Shown here: piece after piece, positions 49,673 through 58,704 of the stretch
Layout: every line of letters starts with the position of its first letter
Position numbering within the stretch: position 1 is the first letter of the stretch
Assembly (NCBI RefSeq): GCF_003751605.1
Contig: NZ_RJVJ01000002.1
Coordinates: 496,001-560,000 of the forward strand
Length of the DNA: 64,000 nt
From: Kitasatospora cineracea
Lineage (GTDB): Bacteria; Actinomycetota; Actinomycetes; Streptomycetales; Streptomycetaceae
Direction: 5' to 3'
The notes under the pieces: generated by a model
What the model was told of the DNA's origin: nothing
The model's database searches: none
The model's input: the letters and a program-made list of their open reading frames with translations, nothing else
Position numbers and translations under genes: made by a program

Positions 49673-52362
49673 GACCGGTCTTCTCCCGTCGGGGTGTGGT
49701 TGTTGTTCCAGCCGTCGGCCGGGCCCGTCCGCCCCTCGGTGCCGCCGGCGGTGTCGGCGGTCGGGGGGACCTGGCCGCCGCGCGCCTCGCGGGAGCGCCG
49801 CTGGAACGCCCCGATCGCTGCTCCGGCCCGTCGGGGGGCCGGTCGGAACAGCGGGTTCTCGTCCCAACGGGGCGGCGCGGGCGCTTCCTTGGGGGCGGCG
49901 GGGTCGATCCGCAGCTCGTCGGCCAGGCTGGCCTGGCGGATCCGGCGCGGCAGCGGGGGTTCGCCGCCGGGCGGCGGGTACGCCGACGCCGGGAACGGGG
50001 CGGGGGCTTCCTGGTGCCCGGCGGGCGGCGGCCACGCACCGGCCGCGGCGGGCTCGGGGTGGTGCCCGGCGGGCAGCGCGTACGGGGTGGGCGCGGGCTG
50101 CAGCGGCAGGATCGCGTCGGGGAACGGCTGCTCGTGGCCGGTCGCCGGGTACGGCTCGTAGCCGGCCGCCGGGTGCTCCCCGTGCGGTGCGCCCAGCTGC
50201 TCGTACTGCGGGTACGGGTCCCCGGCGGGGTACGGGGCGGCGGGGGCGTACGGGTCCACGGCGGGTGCCTCCTCGACCGCCGACGGCAGGCTGTACGACA
50301 CCGAGACCGGTTCGGACCCGGCGGTGAGGGCGGTGACACCGGCCAGGGCCTGGCCGCGGTTGCGGGTCGGCAGGCCGCCGACCGGCTGGGCGGGGACGAT
50401 GGTGGGCCGGGCGTTCGGGTCGGGGACGATCAGTTCCTCGGGGACGAGCACCACGACCCGGGTGCCGCCGAACGCGGACTGGCGGAACTCGACCCGCAGG
50501 CCGTGCTGTTCGGCGAGCCGGGAGACGACGTAGAAGCCGAGCCGGATGTCGTTGCCGCGGGCGAGCACGTCGGCGCGGGGCGGGCGGGCCATCATCTCGT
50601 TGGCGCCCTCGATCTGGTCCTCCTCCATGCCCAGGCCGCGGTCCTCGACCTCGATGGCGACGCCCCGGCTGACCCGGCCGGCCCGGACCTCGACCGGGTT
50701 CGGCGGGCGGGAGAAGGTCAGCGCGTTCTCGATCAGCTCGGCGAGCACGTGGGCGACCGGGCCGACGGCCCGCTCGGAGATCCACGGGCTGCCCTCCAGG
50801 TCGATGCTGACCCGCTGGTAGTCCTGCACCTCGCCCTGGGCGGAGCGCATCACGTCCAGCAGCGGGACGGGCTTGCGCCAGCGCCGGTGCGGGGCGCCGC
50901 CGGCCAGGATGACCAGGTTCTCCTCGTAGCGGCGCAGGCGCGCGGTGAGGTGGTCGAGGTCGAACAGGCCCTCCAGGAACTCCGGGTCCTCGTGGCGGCG
51001 TTCGAGCTCGTCGAGCTTCTTGAGCTGCTGGCCGATCAGCTGCTGGGTGCGGCGGGCGATCCGCTGGAGCAGCCGCTCGTAGGCGCGGTGCTGCTCGGCC
51101 TGGGCGACGGCGGACTGCACCGCGCTGGCCCGGGCCTGGTTGAACGCCTCGGCCAGCTTGGCGAGTTCGTCGCCGGTGCGGCCCCACGGGTCGGGGGCGA
51201 CGGCCCGGGCGTGCTCCTCCGGGTCGACCTGTTCGCCGTTGCCGAGCCGTTCGACGACGGCGGGCAGCGTGGTCTGGAGGTCCTCGGCCTGCTCCTGGAG
51301 CCGGCCGATCCGGCGGCGCAGGGTGCGGGTGATCCGCCAGGAGGTGACGGCGACCACGATGACGGCGATCAGGCCGATGACGGTGGTCAGGACCAGCCGG
51401 ACGGCGAGCGAGATGATGCTGCTCTTGCCGTGGTCGACGACGTAGTTGGTGCGGTACTCGAGCAGGTCGACGAGCTGCGGGTTGAGCGCGTCGACGGCCT
51501 GCCGCCAGGCGCTCTGGTCCCCGGTGAGGGCGATCCGGCCGTTGCGGTCGGCGGCGGCGGGCCTGAGCAGCTGCTGCTCGACGTCGCCTTTGGCCTTCCA
51601 GGCGGAACTGCCGTTGATCTGCTTCCACTTGGCGGCCTGGTCGGCGGGCAGGTAGGGCGCGACCTTGGTGCCGAACTGGAAGTCCTGTTCGGCGACGGCC
51701 TGCCGCAGCTGCTGGTAGTCCTCGGCGCTCAGGCTGCCGGTGGGCCAGCCGCGGGCCAGCAGGGCGTCCGAGCGGGAGATCATCTCCTTGCCCCAGAACA
51801 GGTCGACCAGCGGCGCGGAGATGGTGGTCATCTGCCCGTTGTCGACGTGGCTGAGCGCGGCGAACAGCTTGAGGTCGACCGCGATCAGGTCGGTGTAGTA
51901 GCCGTAGACCGCGGCCTGCTGCTGCTCGCTGCCGCTGTCGACCAGGGCGCGCTGGGCGGGCAGTTGGTTGATGGACTGCCGGGCCAGTCCGACGGCTTCC
52001 TTGACTTCGTCCGGGGCGTCGGAGGCGGCCACGTCGGACGCCTTCTGGAAGTCGCGGATGGCCTGGTCGGTCTTGGCGCGCTGGCTGCGCAGCGCGTCGG
52101 TGACCCCGCTGTGGGTGGCGAGGACGTCGGCGCTCAGGCGCCGCTCCTCCTGCAGGTTGTAGTAGACGATGTTGGACGGCTGGCCGGCCTCCTGCGCGAG
52201 CAGGCCCTGGGCCGCCTGGCGCTGGAAGTCCAACAGGAGCTGTCCGCTGGTGACGGCCCACAGGGCGGCCAGCGCCACACTGGGGACGATCGCCAGGACG
52301 AGCAGGGTCGCGCGGAGCGAGAGCCGGCCCGTTCTGATCCGCCGAGACGCGCGCGTGCGCAG
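49669..52362 (-). CDS. cvnA: Conservon sensor kinase-like protein CvnA (second conservon), unusual start
   Basis: About 897 residues if translation begins at CTG 52362, which has AAGGAG 6 nt upstream and supplies the basic N-terminus RRIRTGRLSLRATLLVLAIV and a complete first membrane helix. The next usual start, GTG 52278, would cut that helix. An ATG at 52367 with the same ribosome site is out of frame, so a 1-base error is possible. A nitrate-sensor-type domain, second helix (GLIAVIVVAVTSW), HAMP-like region and ATPase (AELIENALTFSRPPNPV, EVEDRGLGMEEDQI, LGFYVVSRLAEQHG) follow, then a disordered Pro/Tyr-rich tail. Confidence 0.85.
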   Translation of the reverse strand: MRTRASRRIRTGRLSLRATLLVLAIVPSVALAALWAVTSGQLLLDFQRQAAQGLLAQEAGQPSNIVYYNLQEERRLSADVLATHSGVTDALRSQRAKTDQAIRDFQKASDVAASDAPDEVKEAVGLARQSINQLPAQRALVDSGSEQQQAAVYGYYTDLIAVDLKLFAALSHVDNGQMTTISAPLVDLFWGKEMISRSDALLARGWPTGSLSAEDYQQLRQAVAEQDFQFGTKVAPYLPADQAAKWKQINGSSAWKAKGDVEQQLLRPAAADRNGRIALTGDQSAWRQAVDALNPQLVDLLEYRTNYVVDHGKSSIISLAVRLVLTTVIGLIAVIVVAVTSWRITRTLRRRIGRLQEQAEDLQTTLPAVVERLGNGEQVDPEEHARAVAPDPWGRTGDELAKLAEAFNQARASAVQSAVAQAEQHRAYERLLQRIARRTQQLIGQQLKKLDELERRHEDPEFLEGLFDLDHLTARLRRYEENLVILAGGAPHRRWRKPVPLLDVMRSAQGEVQDYQRVSIDLEGSPWISERAVGPVAHVLAELIENALTFSRPPNPVEVRAGRVSRGVAIEVEDRGLGMEEDQIEGANEMMARPPRADVLARGNDIRLGFYVVSRLAEQHGLRVEFRQSAFGGTRVVVLVPEELIVPDPNARPTIVPAQPVGGLPTRNRGQALAGVTALTAGSEPVSVSYSLPSAVEEAPAVDPYAPAAPYPAGDPYPQYEQLGAPHGEHPAAGYEPYPATGHEQPFPDAILPLQPAPTPYALPAGHHPEPAAAGAWPPPAGHQEAPAPFPASAYPPPGGEPPLPRRIRQASLADELRIDPAAPKEAPAPPRWDENPLFRPAPRRAGAAIGAFQRRSREARGGQVPPTADTAGGTEGRTGPADGWNNNHTPTGEDRS

Positions 52363-52533
52363 GGCATTCTCCTTGGGGACGACACCAGTCGTTCACAACT
52401 GGCCGAATCTGACAGGACTCTGACGGACGGATACTAGTCACACGGTATAAGGACATGAAAAACCGCTGCCCAGTCCCGGTGCCCCGGCGGCCCCGGACGG
52501 TGCCCGGACGACACCGGGCGGTGCCCGGGAACG

Positions 52534-52578
52534 CCGGACGGACCGCCGGCTCCCCTCCAGGGCCGACGGTCCGTCCGG
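52534..52578 (-). terminator. Terminator behind the SDR of the BVMO operon
   Basis: 11-bp perfect arms 52534-52544 and 52568-52578 with a 23-nt loop, just past the leftward stop at 52594. Confidence 0.6.
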
Positions 52579-52593
52579 TCTCGCAGCGCCGGG

Positions 52594-53484
52594 TCAGGCC
52601 GGCCGGCCCTCCCGGGCCGCCTGGTCCGCCTGCCCGCCCGCGCCGACCGGGCCCAGCCGGGTCGCGGCGGTGGCCTTCAACTCGGGCGCCAGCCGGGCCA
52701 CGTCGCGGGAGCCGACCAGCGCGATCAGGCCGGGCAGGAAGCCGCGGACCGGCTGCATGCCGCGCAGCCAGGCCTGCGCGTAGACGTGCGCGGAGCGGCG
52801 GGCCAGCCCGGCCACCAGGCGGTCGACGGCGGGGCCGATCGGGTAGGTCTTGTTGGCGGGCCAGGGCAGCTTGGCCCGCATCTGCCGCAGCACGGCGTCC
52901 TGGTCGGCGCCCCGGACCATGTCGGTGTCGGTCCAGCTCAGGTAGCCGACGCCGACCTTGACGCCCTGGTGGGCGACCTCGGCGCGCAGCGCGTGCGCGA
53001 AGGACTCGACGCCCGCCTTGGAGGCGCAGTACGCGGACATCAGCGGGGCCGGGGTCAGCGCGGCCAGCGAGGCGATCTGCAGCAGGTAGCCGCGGCTCTC
53101 GGCGAGCGCGGGCAGGAAGGCCCGGGCGGTGGCGACCGAGCCGAGCAGGTTGACCTCGACCACCCGGGTCCAGGCCCGGTGGTCGCTGTCCTGCATCGGG
53201 CCGCCGAGCGCGATGCCCGCGTTGGCGACCACGGCGTCGATCCGCCCGTACCGGTCCTTGATCCGGTTCGCGGTCTCGGTGAGCGCGTCCAGGTCGGTGA
53301 CGTCGGCCTCCCAGGCGGAGGCGTGCTCGCCGCACTGGGCGGCGACCGCCTTCAGCTCGGCGGGCTCCAGGCCGACCAGCGCGACCTTGGCGCCGCGTTC
53401 GGAGAGCTTGCGGGCCATCAGCGCGCCGAGGCCGCGGGCGGCTCCGGTGATGACGACGACCTGCGAGGACAGCGGCGGGGTCAT
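52594..53484 (-). CDS. Short-chain dehydrogenase/reductase of the BVMO operon
   Basis: 296 residues; ATG 53484 overlaps the hydrolase stop (ATGA). SDR motifs: VVVITGAARGLGALMARKL, ADVTDLDALTE, VVANAGIALGG (NAG), the serine in QIASLAAL, active-site YCASK, then GYLSWTDTDM. The C-terminal extension (GSRDVARLAPELKATAATRL) is longer than in typical SDRs. It is last in the three-gene operon with the BVMO and the alpha/beta hydrolase; it probably oxidises or reduces an alcohol/ketone in the same pathway. Confidence 0.9.
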   Translation of the reverse strand: MTPPLSSQVVVITGAARGLGALMARKLSERGAKVALVGLEPAELKAVAAQCGEHASAWEADVTDLDALTETANRIKDRYGRIDAVVANAGIALGGPMQDSDHRAWTRVVEVNLLGSVATARAFLPALAESRGYLLQIASLAALTPAPLMSAYCASKAGVESFAHALRAEVAHQGVKVGVGYLSWTDTDMVRGADQDAVLRQMRAKLPWPANKTYPIGPAVDRLVAGLARRSAHVYAQAWLRGMQPVRGFLPGLIALVGSRDVARLAPELKATAATRLGPVGAGGQADQAAREGRPA

Positions 53485-54524
53485 GCGGTCTCCTCCAGCG
53501 GTGCGGCGACGGCCCGCGGTTCGGCGGCGGTCGGGGACTCTGCGGCAACCAGGGGCACCGCGACGGACCGGGGCTCTTCGGCGGCTGACGGTCCAACAGA
53601 TGACGGTTCGGCCGCTGACGGCTCGGCGGCCAGGGCGGCGACCCGGCGGATCTCGGCGGCGACCTCGGCGGGCCGCTCGACCGGGCTCATGTGGCCGGCG
53701 CCGGGCAGTTCGAGCAGGCCGCGCGGGTCGGCCAGGGCGGCGGCGATCCGGCGGGCGTGCACCGGCGGGGTGAGCTTGTCGTGGCTGCCCGCGATCACCG
53801 CGGTGGGGGCGGCGAGCCGGGCCAGGCCGTCGTGCACGTCGAGGGTGTCGAGCACCACCGACCAGCGGAAGCGGACCTGCGCCGGGCAGGCGTGCACCAC
53901 CTGCGCGCACGCCTCGACCCGGTCGGCGGGGGTGGCCGGGCCCATGGTGGCGTACTTGAGGGCGGCCCGGGTCAGCCCGGTGACCGGGCCGAGCGGGAGC
54001 CGGGAGCGCAGGATCTGCCGGTGCAGGAAGCGGCGCAGGCCCCTGGCCCGGACGGCGGGCGGCAGCACGGTCAGTTCGGCGATCAGCTCGCCGGGGCCGG
54101 TGTTGACCAGCACGTTGGCGGCGGTGCGCCCGGCGACGGCGGGACGCCCGCCGGCCGCCATGATGGTCATGCCGCCCATGCTGTGGCCGACCAGCACGGC
54201 GCGCCGCCCGTCGGGGACGGTCGCGGTGAGCACCGCCTCCAGGTCCTCGGCGAGCTTGGCGGTGGCGTACCCGTCGGCGCCCGCGGGGGCGGGGCTGCGG
54301 CCGTGGCCGCGCTGGTCGTAGGCGACCACCCGGAAGTCGGCGGCCAGCCGGTTGACCACCGGCGCCCAGAACGCGGTGGAGCAGGTCCAGCCGTGGGCGA
54401 GCACGACCAGCGGCGCGCCGTCGGGCCCGTACTCCTCGACGTTGAGCTCGGCGCCGTCGGCGGAGCGGACGGTGCGCACGGCCGCCGGGTCGGGCAGCAC
54501 GCAGTCGGCGGGGATGCGGCTCAT
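53481..54524 (-). CDS. Alpha/beta hydrolase of the BVMO operon
   Basis: 347 residues from ATG 54524, overlapping the BVMO stop (ATGA). Oxyanion VVLAHGWTCSTAFW, YDQRGHGRSPAP, nucleophile elbow LVGHSMGGMTIM (Ser), late Asp in AGSHDKLTPP and His in LPGAGHMSPVERP. The C-terminal about 50 residues are a low-complexity Ala/Glu/Pro/Ser repeat (SAAEPS-like), probably disordered. A natural role is hydrolysis of the ester or lactone made by the BVMO. Confidence 0.9.
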   Translation of the reverse strand: MSRIPADCVLPDPAAVRTVRSADGAELNVEEYGPDGAPLVVLAHGWTCSTAFWAPVVNRLAADFRVVAYDQRGHGRSPAPAGADGYATAKLAEDLEAVLTATVPDGRRAVLVGHSMGGMTIMAAGGRPAVAGRTAANVLVNTGPGELIAELTVLPPAVRARGLRRFLHRQILRSRLPLGPVTGLTRAALKYATMGPATPADRVEACAQVVHACPAQVRFRWSVVLDTLDVHDGLARLAAPTAVIAGSHDKLTPPVHARRIAAALADPRGLLELPGAGHMSPVERPAEVAAEIRRVAALAAEPSAAEPSSVGPSAAEEPRSVAVPLVAAESPTAAEPRAVAAPLEETA

Positions 54525-56071
54525 GCGGACACGACCTCCACGGGCTTGGGGGCGGTTCGTTTGATCAGCTCGTACTCGGCGAGGTCGACGTGCCGGGTGG
54601 CGCGGCGGAAGGCGCTGGTGGAGCCGGGCCACAGCACGGTGTTCTTCCCGCTCTCCTCCAGGTACCAGCTGCGGCAGCCGCCGGTGGTCCACACGGTGCG
54701 GCCCATCTTGTGCTGGAGCTCCAGGTTCCACTGGCGCTGGGCGCGCTCGGTGGGCTGCATGGCGGTGGCGCCGAGCGAGTCGAGGGTGGTGAGCGCGTCG
54801 ACCAGGTAGTTCAGCTGGGACTCGATCATCAGGATCATCGAGCTGTTGCCGAGCCCGGTGTTCGGGCCGATCAGGAAGAACAGGTTCGGGAAGCCGCGCA
54901 CGGTCGAGCCGCGCAGCGCCTCCATGCCGTCCTTCCAGCTCTCGGCCAGCGAGGTGCCGCCGATGCCGAAGACCCGCTCGGCGATCGGCAGGTCGGTGAC
55001 GTGGAAGCCGGTGCCGAAGACGATCGCGTCGACCTCGTGCTCGCTGCCGTCCGCGCCGACCAGGGTCGAGCCGCGCAGCTCGCGCAGGCCGCCGGGGACC
55101 ACCTCGGTGTTGGGGGCGGCGAGCGCCGGGTAGTAGGTGTTGCTGAGCAGGATCCGCTTGCAGCCGATCCGGTAGTCGGGGGTGAGGGTGGCGCGCAGTC
55201 CCGGGTCGGCGACGGCCCGGTGCATGTGCCGCAGCGCGACCTGCTGGACCAGCTTCAGCAGCTGCGGGCGGCGGACGAACGCGTCGACCTGCAGCTCGCG
55301 CATGGCGAACAGCCCGGCCCGGCGCAGCAGTCCGGTCGGCGGGAGCTTGGCGTGCAGCCACTTCTCCGCGCCGCTCACCTCGCGGTCGGCGCGCGGCAGG
55401 ACCCAGGCGGGGGTGCGCTGGAAGACCGTCAGACTGCCGACGGTCGGCTGGATCGCCGGGATGATCTGGGCGGCGGAGGCGCCGGTGCCGACCACGGCGA
55501 CGCGCTTGCCCGCCAGGTCGTAGTCGTGGTCCCAGCGGGAGGAGTGGAAGACCTTGCCGGGGAAGGCGTCCAGGCCGGGCAGGTCGGGGATCTGCGGGTC
55601 GGCCAGCGGTCCGGCGGCGGAGACCACGGCGTCGGCGGTCCAGCTGCCGGCCGCGGTGGTGACCCGCCAGCGGGTGTGCTCCTCCTCCCAGCGCAGCTCG
55701 GTGACCTCGGCGCCGAAGCGCAGGTGCGGGCGCAGGCCGAAGGTGTCGGCGATCCGCTCCAGGTAGGCGCGGATGTCGGGCTGGCCGGAGAACACCCGGG
55801 GCCACTCGGGGTTGGGCGCGAACGAGAACGAGTACAGGTGCGAGGGCACGTCGCAGGCGCAGCCCGGGTAGGAGTTGTCGCGCCAGGTGCCGCCGACCGA
55901 GTCCGCGCGCTCCAGGATCACGAAGTCGGTGATGCCGGCCCGGCGCAGGCGGACGCCGGCGCCGAGGCCGCCGAAGCCGGAGCCGATGACGGCGGCCCGG
56001 ACGTGCGGGACGGCCCGCTCCGGCCCGGGGTCGGTGCCGGGCGCGGGGGGCTTCTTGCTGCGGGCTGCCAT
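54521..56071 (-). CDS. Flavin-containing (Baeyer-Villiger-type) monooxygenase
   Basis: 516 residues from ATG 56071 behind AGGAGG. FAD site AAVIGSGFGGLGAGVRL, GGTWRDNSYPGCACDVPSHLYSFSF, BVMO fingerprint FPGKVFHSSRWDHDYD, NADP site VAVVGTGASAAQIIP, and VFGTGFHVTD. It uses NADPH and oxygen to insert oxygen next to a ketone or oxidise a related group. It is first in the operon BVMO, hydrolase, SDR, all coupled by 4-bp overlaps; order and families resemble actinobacterial ketone/alkane or sterol side-chain operons. A divergent MerR gene and an inverted repeat lie upstream. Confidence 0.92.
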   Translation of the reverse strand: MAARSKKPPAPGTDPGPERAVPHVRAAVIGSGFGGLGAGVRLRRAGITDFVILERADSVGGTWRDNSYPGCACDVPSHLYSFSFAPNPEWPRVFSGQPDIRAYLERIADTFGLRPHLRFGAEVTELRWEEEHTRWRVTTAAGSWTADAVVSAAGPLADPQIPDLPGLDAFPGKVFHSSRWDHDYDLAGKRVAVVGTGASAAQIIPAIQPTVGSLTVFQRTPAWVLPRADREVSGAEKWLHAKLPPTGLLRRAGLFAMRELQVDAFVRRPQLLKLVQQVALRHMHRAVADPGLRATLTPDYRIGCKRILLSNTYYPALAAPNTEVVPGGLRELRGSTLVGADGSEHEVDAIVFGTGFHVTDLPIAERVFGIGGTSLAESWKDGMEALRGSTVRGFPNLFFLIGPNTGLGNSSMILMIESQLNYLVDALTTLDSLGATAMQPTERAQRQWNLELQHKMGRTVWTTGGCRSWYLEESGKNTVLWPGSTSAFRRATRHVDLAEYELIKRTAPKPVEVVSA

Positions 56072-56131
56072 GGGCGGGCCTCCTGGCGAGGGTGGGGGCG
56101 CTGGCTGGGGGCGGGGCGGGTGGCACCGATG

Positions 56132-56160
56132 CTGCCAGTAATCACTGGCGCGTTTGGCAG
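56132..56160. promoter_or_regulatory. Nested inverted repeats between the BVMO operon and merR-type gene
   Basis: Inner repeat GCCAGT (56134-56139) AATC ACTGGC (56144-56149), outer repeat CTGCCA (56132-56137) and TGGCAG (56155-56160). It lies 61-89 nt upstream of the BVMO start and on the other side faces the MerR gene, so it is the best operator candidate for this divergent pair. Confidence 0.55.
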
Positions 56161-56272
56161 AGTAGCCCTTGTTGACACCGAGTGGAATAGCGCGGGACGT
56201 CGCTGTTTCCGCGCCGCCCGGCGGCCGGGGGTCGTCCGGCGTCGCGCCCGACGGGAATCGCCGGACAACCCC

Positions 56273-56285
56273 TATGCTGACCGGC
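56273..56285 (+). promoter_or_regulatory. -10 element for a leaderless merR-type transcript
   Basis: TATGCT (56273-56278) ends 7 nt before GTG 56286, the spacing expected when transcription starts at the start codon. There is no Shine-Dalgarno sequence before either GTG 56286 or ATG 56274. Confidence 0.45.
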
Positions 56286-57035
56286 GTGGCGGAGATCGAA
56301 CAGGATCACGAGCGGCCCCGCGCCTACCGCGTCGCCGAGCTCGCCGAGGCGGCCGGCGTCAGCGTGCGCACCGTCCGCTTCTACCGCGAGCGCCGGCTGC
56401 TCCAGCCGCCCCGCAAGGAGGGCCGGATCGCCTGGTACGGCGAGGAGCACCTGGCCCGGCTGCGGCTGATCGCCGAACTGCTGGAGCGCGGCCACGCGCT
56501 GGGCGGCATCGCCGAGCTGATCGGCGCCGGCGAGGACGGCCGGGACGTCGCCGAACTGATCGGCCTGCAGGCCGCGCTGGTGGCCCCCTGGTCGGACGAG
56601 ACGCCCGTCCACCTCGGCTGGGACGAGCTGCGCGCGGCGTTCGGCGACCAGCTCACCGAGGCCAACACCGCCGAGTCCGTCGCCCAGGGCTACATCACCG
56701 TCCGCCCCGACGGCATCACCCACGTCAGCCGCCGCCTGATGGACGCCACCGTCGCGCTGGTCGACGAGGGCGTGCCGCTGGCCGCCGTGCTGGCCGTCAG
56801 CCGGCGGGCCGCCGAGTACGCGGACGCGATGGCCGACCTGTTCGTCGCCCTGATCCGCGACCAGCTGCTCGGCGCGCTCACCCGGGTCCAGGACCTCACC
56901 CCCGCCGAGGCGGCCCGGCTCACCGAGCTGGTCCAGCGCGTCCGCCCGCTCGCCCGGGCCGTCAACGACGCCCAGTTCACCCTCGCCATGGACCGCCGGG
57001 TGCGCGCCGAGTACGGCGGCCCGACCGCCCCGTGA
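56286..57035 (+). CDS. MerR-family transcriptional regulator
   Basis: 249 residues from GTG 56286 (leaderless model; ATG 56274 is the alternative). MerR helix-turn-helix YRVAELAEAAGVSVRTVRFYRERRLLQPP, then wing RIAWYGEEHLARLRLIAELLERGHALGGIAELI, then a long helical effector domain without metal-binding cysteines, so an organic ligand is likely. It is divergent from the BVMO operon and probably controls it through the inverted repeat at 56132-56160. Confidence 0.88.
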   Translation: MAEIEQDHERPRAYRVAELAEAAGVSVRTVRFYRERRLLQPPRKEGRIAWYGEEHLARLRLIAELLERGHALGGIAELIGAGEDGRDVAELIGLQAALVAPWSDETPVHLGWDELRAAFGDQLTEANTAESVAQGYITVRPDGITHVSRRLMDATVALVDEGVPLAAVLAVSRRAAEYADAMADLFVALIRDQLLGALTRVQDLTPAEAARLTELVQRVRPLARAVNDAQFTLAMDRRVRAEYGGPTAP

Positions 57036-57132
57036 GCCGCCCCGGCGCCCCGGCACCGTCCCGCACGTCACCTGCGCACCGTCCGCACCACCACGGCATG
57101 GGAGAGTGGGAGGCGGTGAAGGGAGCACGGGC

Positions 57133-57938
57133 GTGTTGATGGAGAAGGTCACCGAGATCCTCGTGGAGGCATCGGCGGAGGCGGTCGAGCCGAGGTTCCG
57201 GGCTCTGGCCGAGGGCGAGGTGATGGAGAAGGCCCCCGGCGAGATCGTCACCGTCGCCGACCGGGAGGCCGAGCGGATCATCGCCCGGCGCCTGCGCGAG
57301 CTGCTCCCGGTGCCCGTCGTCGGCGAGGAGGCCGTCGCCGCCGACCCGGACCTGGCCCTCGCCCTGGCGACCGAACCCGCCGCCTGGCTGGTCGACCCGG
57401 TCGACGGCACCCGCAACTTCGTCGCCGGCAGCCCCTCCTACGCGGTGATGGCCTCGCTGGTCCGCCGGGGCGAGACCGTCGCCGCCTGGATCTGGCAGCC
57501 CTGCGCCCGCACCGCGTACACCGCCGAACTCGGCTCCGGCGCCTGGCGCGACGGGGAGCGGCTCACCCTGGGGAAGGCCACCACCGCCCCCGAGAAGTGG
57601 ACCGGCATCCTCAAGACCCGCTACTTCGCCCCGCCCACCGGCCACCGCCTGCTCGCCAACACCCTCGCCCTCGGTCCCCTCGACCCCGGCCGCGGCGCCG
57701 CGGGCATCGAGTACCCCCTGGTCGCCACCGGCGAGCACGACTTCCTGCTGTACTGGCGCACCCTCCCCTGGGACCACGCCCCCGGCTCCCTCCTGGTCAC
57801 CGAGGCCGGCGGCCGCAGCGCCCGCTTCGACGGCACCCCCTACCACCCCGAGGCCCCGGCGGCCCCAACGGCCTCCTCGTCGCCACCGACCCCGACCAGT
57901 GGGAGACCCTCCGGGGGATCCTGCTGGAAGGCGTCTGA
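57133..57938 (+). pseudogene. Inositol monophosphatase-family gene with a C-terminal frameshift
   Basis: GTG 57133 is favoured over ATG 57139 by spacing to AGGGAG. Li-sensitive phosphatase motifs are intact: PVVGEEAVA, WLVDPVDGTRNFVAGSPSY, WDHAPGSLLVTEAGG. The enzyme would remove phosphate from inositol phosphate or a similar sugar phosphate. The frame shifts near 57853-57860 (GCCCCGGCGGC): the expected end GGPNGLLVATDPDQW then ETLRGILLEGV continues in another frame to a TGA at 57936-57938. One missing base explains it. All catalytic residues lie before the break, so the defect may be a sequence error or a mild truncation or extension. Confidence 0.8.
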
Positions 57939-57969
57939 GCCACCCGGGGCCGGAGCGCGGGGGCGGCCG

Positions 57970-58695
57970 TCAGGAGACCGTCGGCTGCGGGCTCATCGCG
58001 CGCTCGTACATCTTCTCCTCGGCCCGCTTGAGCAGGTCGGCGGCCTTCTTCCGGGACGCCTCCTCGGCCTTGTCGAGCGCACCCGGGTAGTCCGCGGACA
58101 TCCCCGCGCCCGCGCCGTAGTCGACCTCGACCGTCAGGCTCAGGTTCCCGTCGCAGACGCCCGACTTGAGGGTCAGCTGGTCGACCGGCCCGGGGATGGT
58201 GTCGGTGAGCGGGTGCCGGACCGACAGCCGGTAGGCCTCCTGGCCGAGCCCCCCGGGGTCGGTCGTCTCGTACTTCCGGGTCTCGTCCGGCTTGGGGCCG
58301 CCGATCGGGGACCTGGCGATGTTTTCCTCGACCTCCAGCCAGTGGCAGCCGTGGGCCTCCTCGAAGATCGTCGCGTCGATGCTGACCCGCCAGTCCTCCG
58401 TGTCCGGGCCGCCGTCGTAGCTGCAACTGAGCGACGTGGACGGGTCGCTCGGGATGCCCTCGCTGGTCACCGGTATGGAGTCCCGCAGCTTCCCGGGCAG
58501 GCCGGGGTCGCCCACCGCCGCGCAGAGGTCGGGGACCAGGCGGTACCAGCCGACCTGTTTCGCCTTGCCGCCGCCGCTGCCGCTGCTGTCACCCCCGCCG
58601 CCACTGCCGCCGCCGGTGCAGGCGGTGAGGAACAGGAGGCCGGCCGCCACCAGGGCGGCCGGTCCGGTACGGGAGGTCAGGCTCCGACTCGTCAC
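57970..58695 (-). CDS. Putative lipoprotein, DUF3558-like
   Basis: 241 residues from GTG 58695. The signal peptide ends in lipobox LTAC, then a Gly/Ser linker. The extracellular domain has paired cysteines (DLCAAVGDP, LSCSYDG, HGCHW, SGVCDG) in the pattern of actinobacterial DUF3558-type lipoproteins; this assignment is tentative. The C-terminus has a charged helix (DKAEEASRKKAADLLKRAEEKMYE). No ribosome site; TAGCCT ends 6 nt before the start, suggesting a leaderless mRNA. Confidence 0.72.
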   Translation of the reverse strand: MTSRSLTSRTGPAALVAAGLLFLTACTGGGSGGGGDSSGSGGGKAKQVGWYRLVPDLCAAVGDPGLPGKLRDSIPVTSEGIPSDPSTSLSCSYDGGPDTEDWRVSIDATIFEEAHGCHWLEVEENIARSPIGGPKPDETRKYETTDPGGLGQEAYRLSVRHPLTDTIPGPVDQLTLKSGVCDGNLSLTVEVDYGAGAGMSADYPGALDKAEEASRKKAADLLKRAEEKMYERAMSPQPTVS

Positions 58696-58704
58696 GGCGT
58701 CAGG

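Noticed and set aside
52455..52961. Plus-strand frame starting MKNRCPVPVPRRPR behind an AT-rich stretch
   Set aside because: Arg/Pro-rich, overlaps the antisense SDR gene and its terminator, and has no ribosome site. The AT-rich stretch is better read as the cvnA promoter region.
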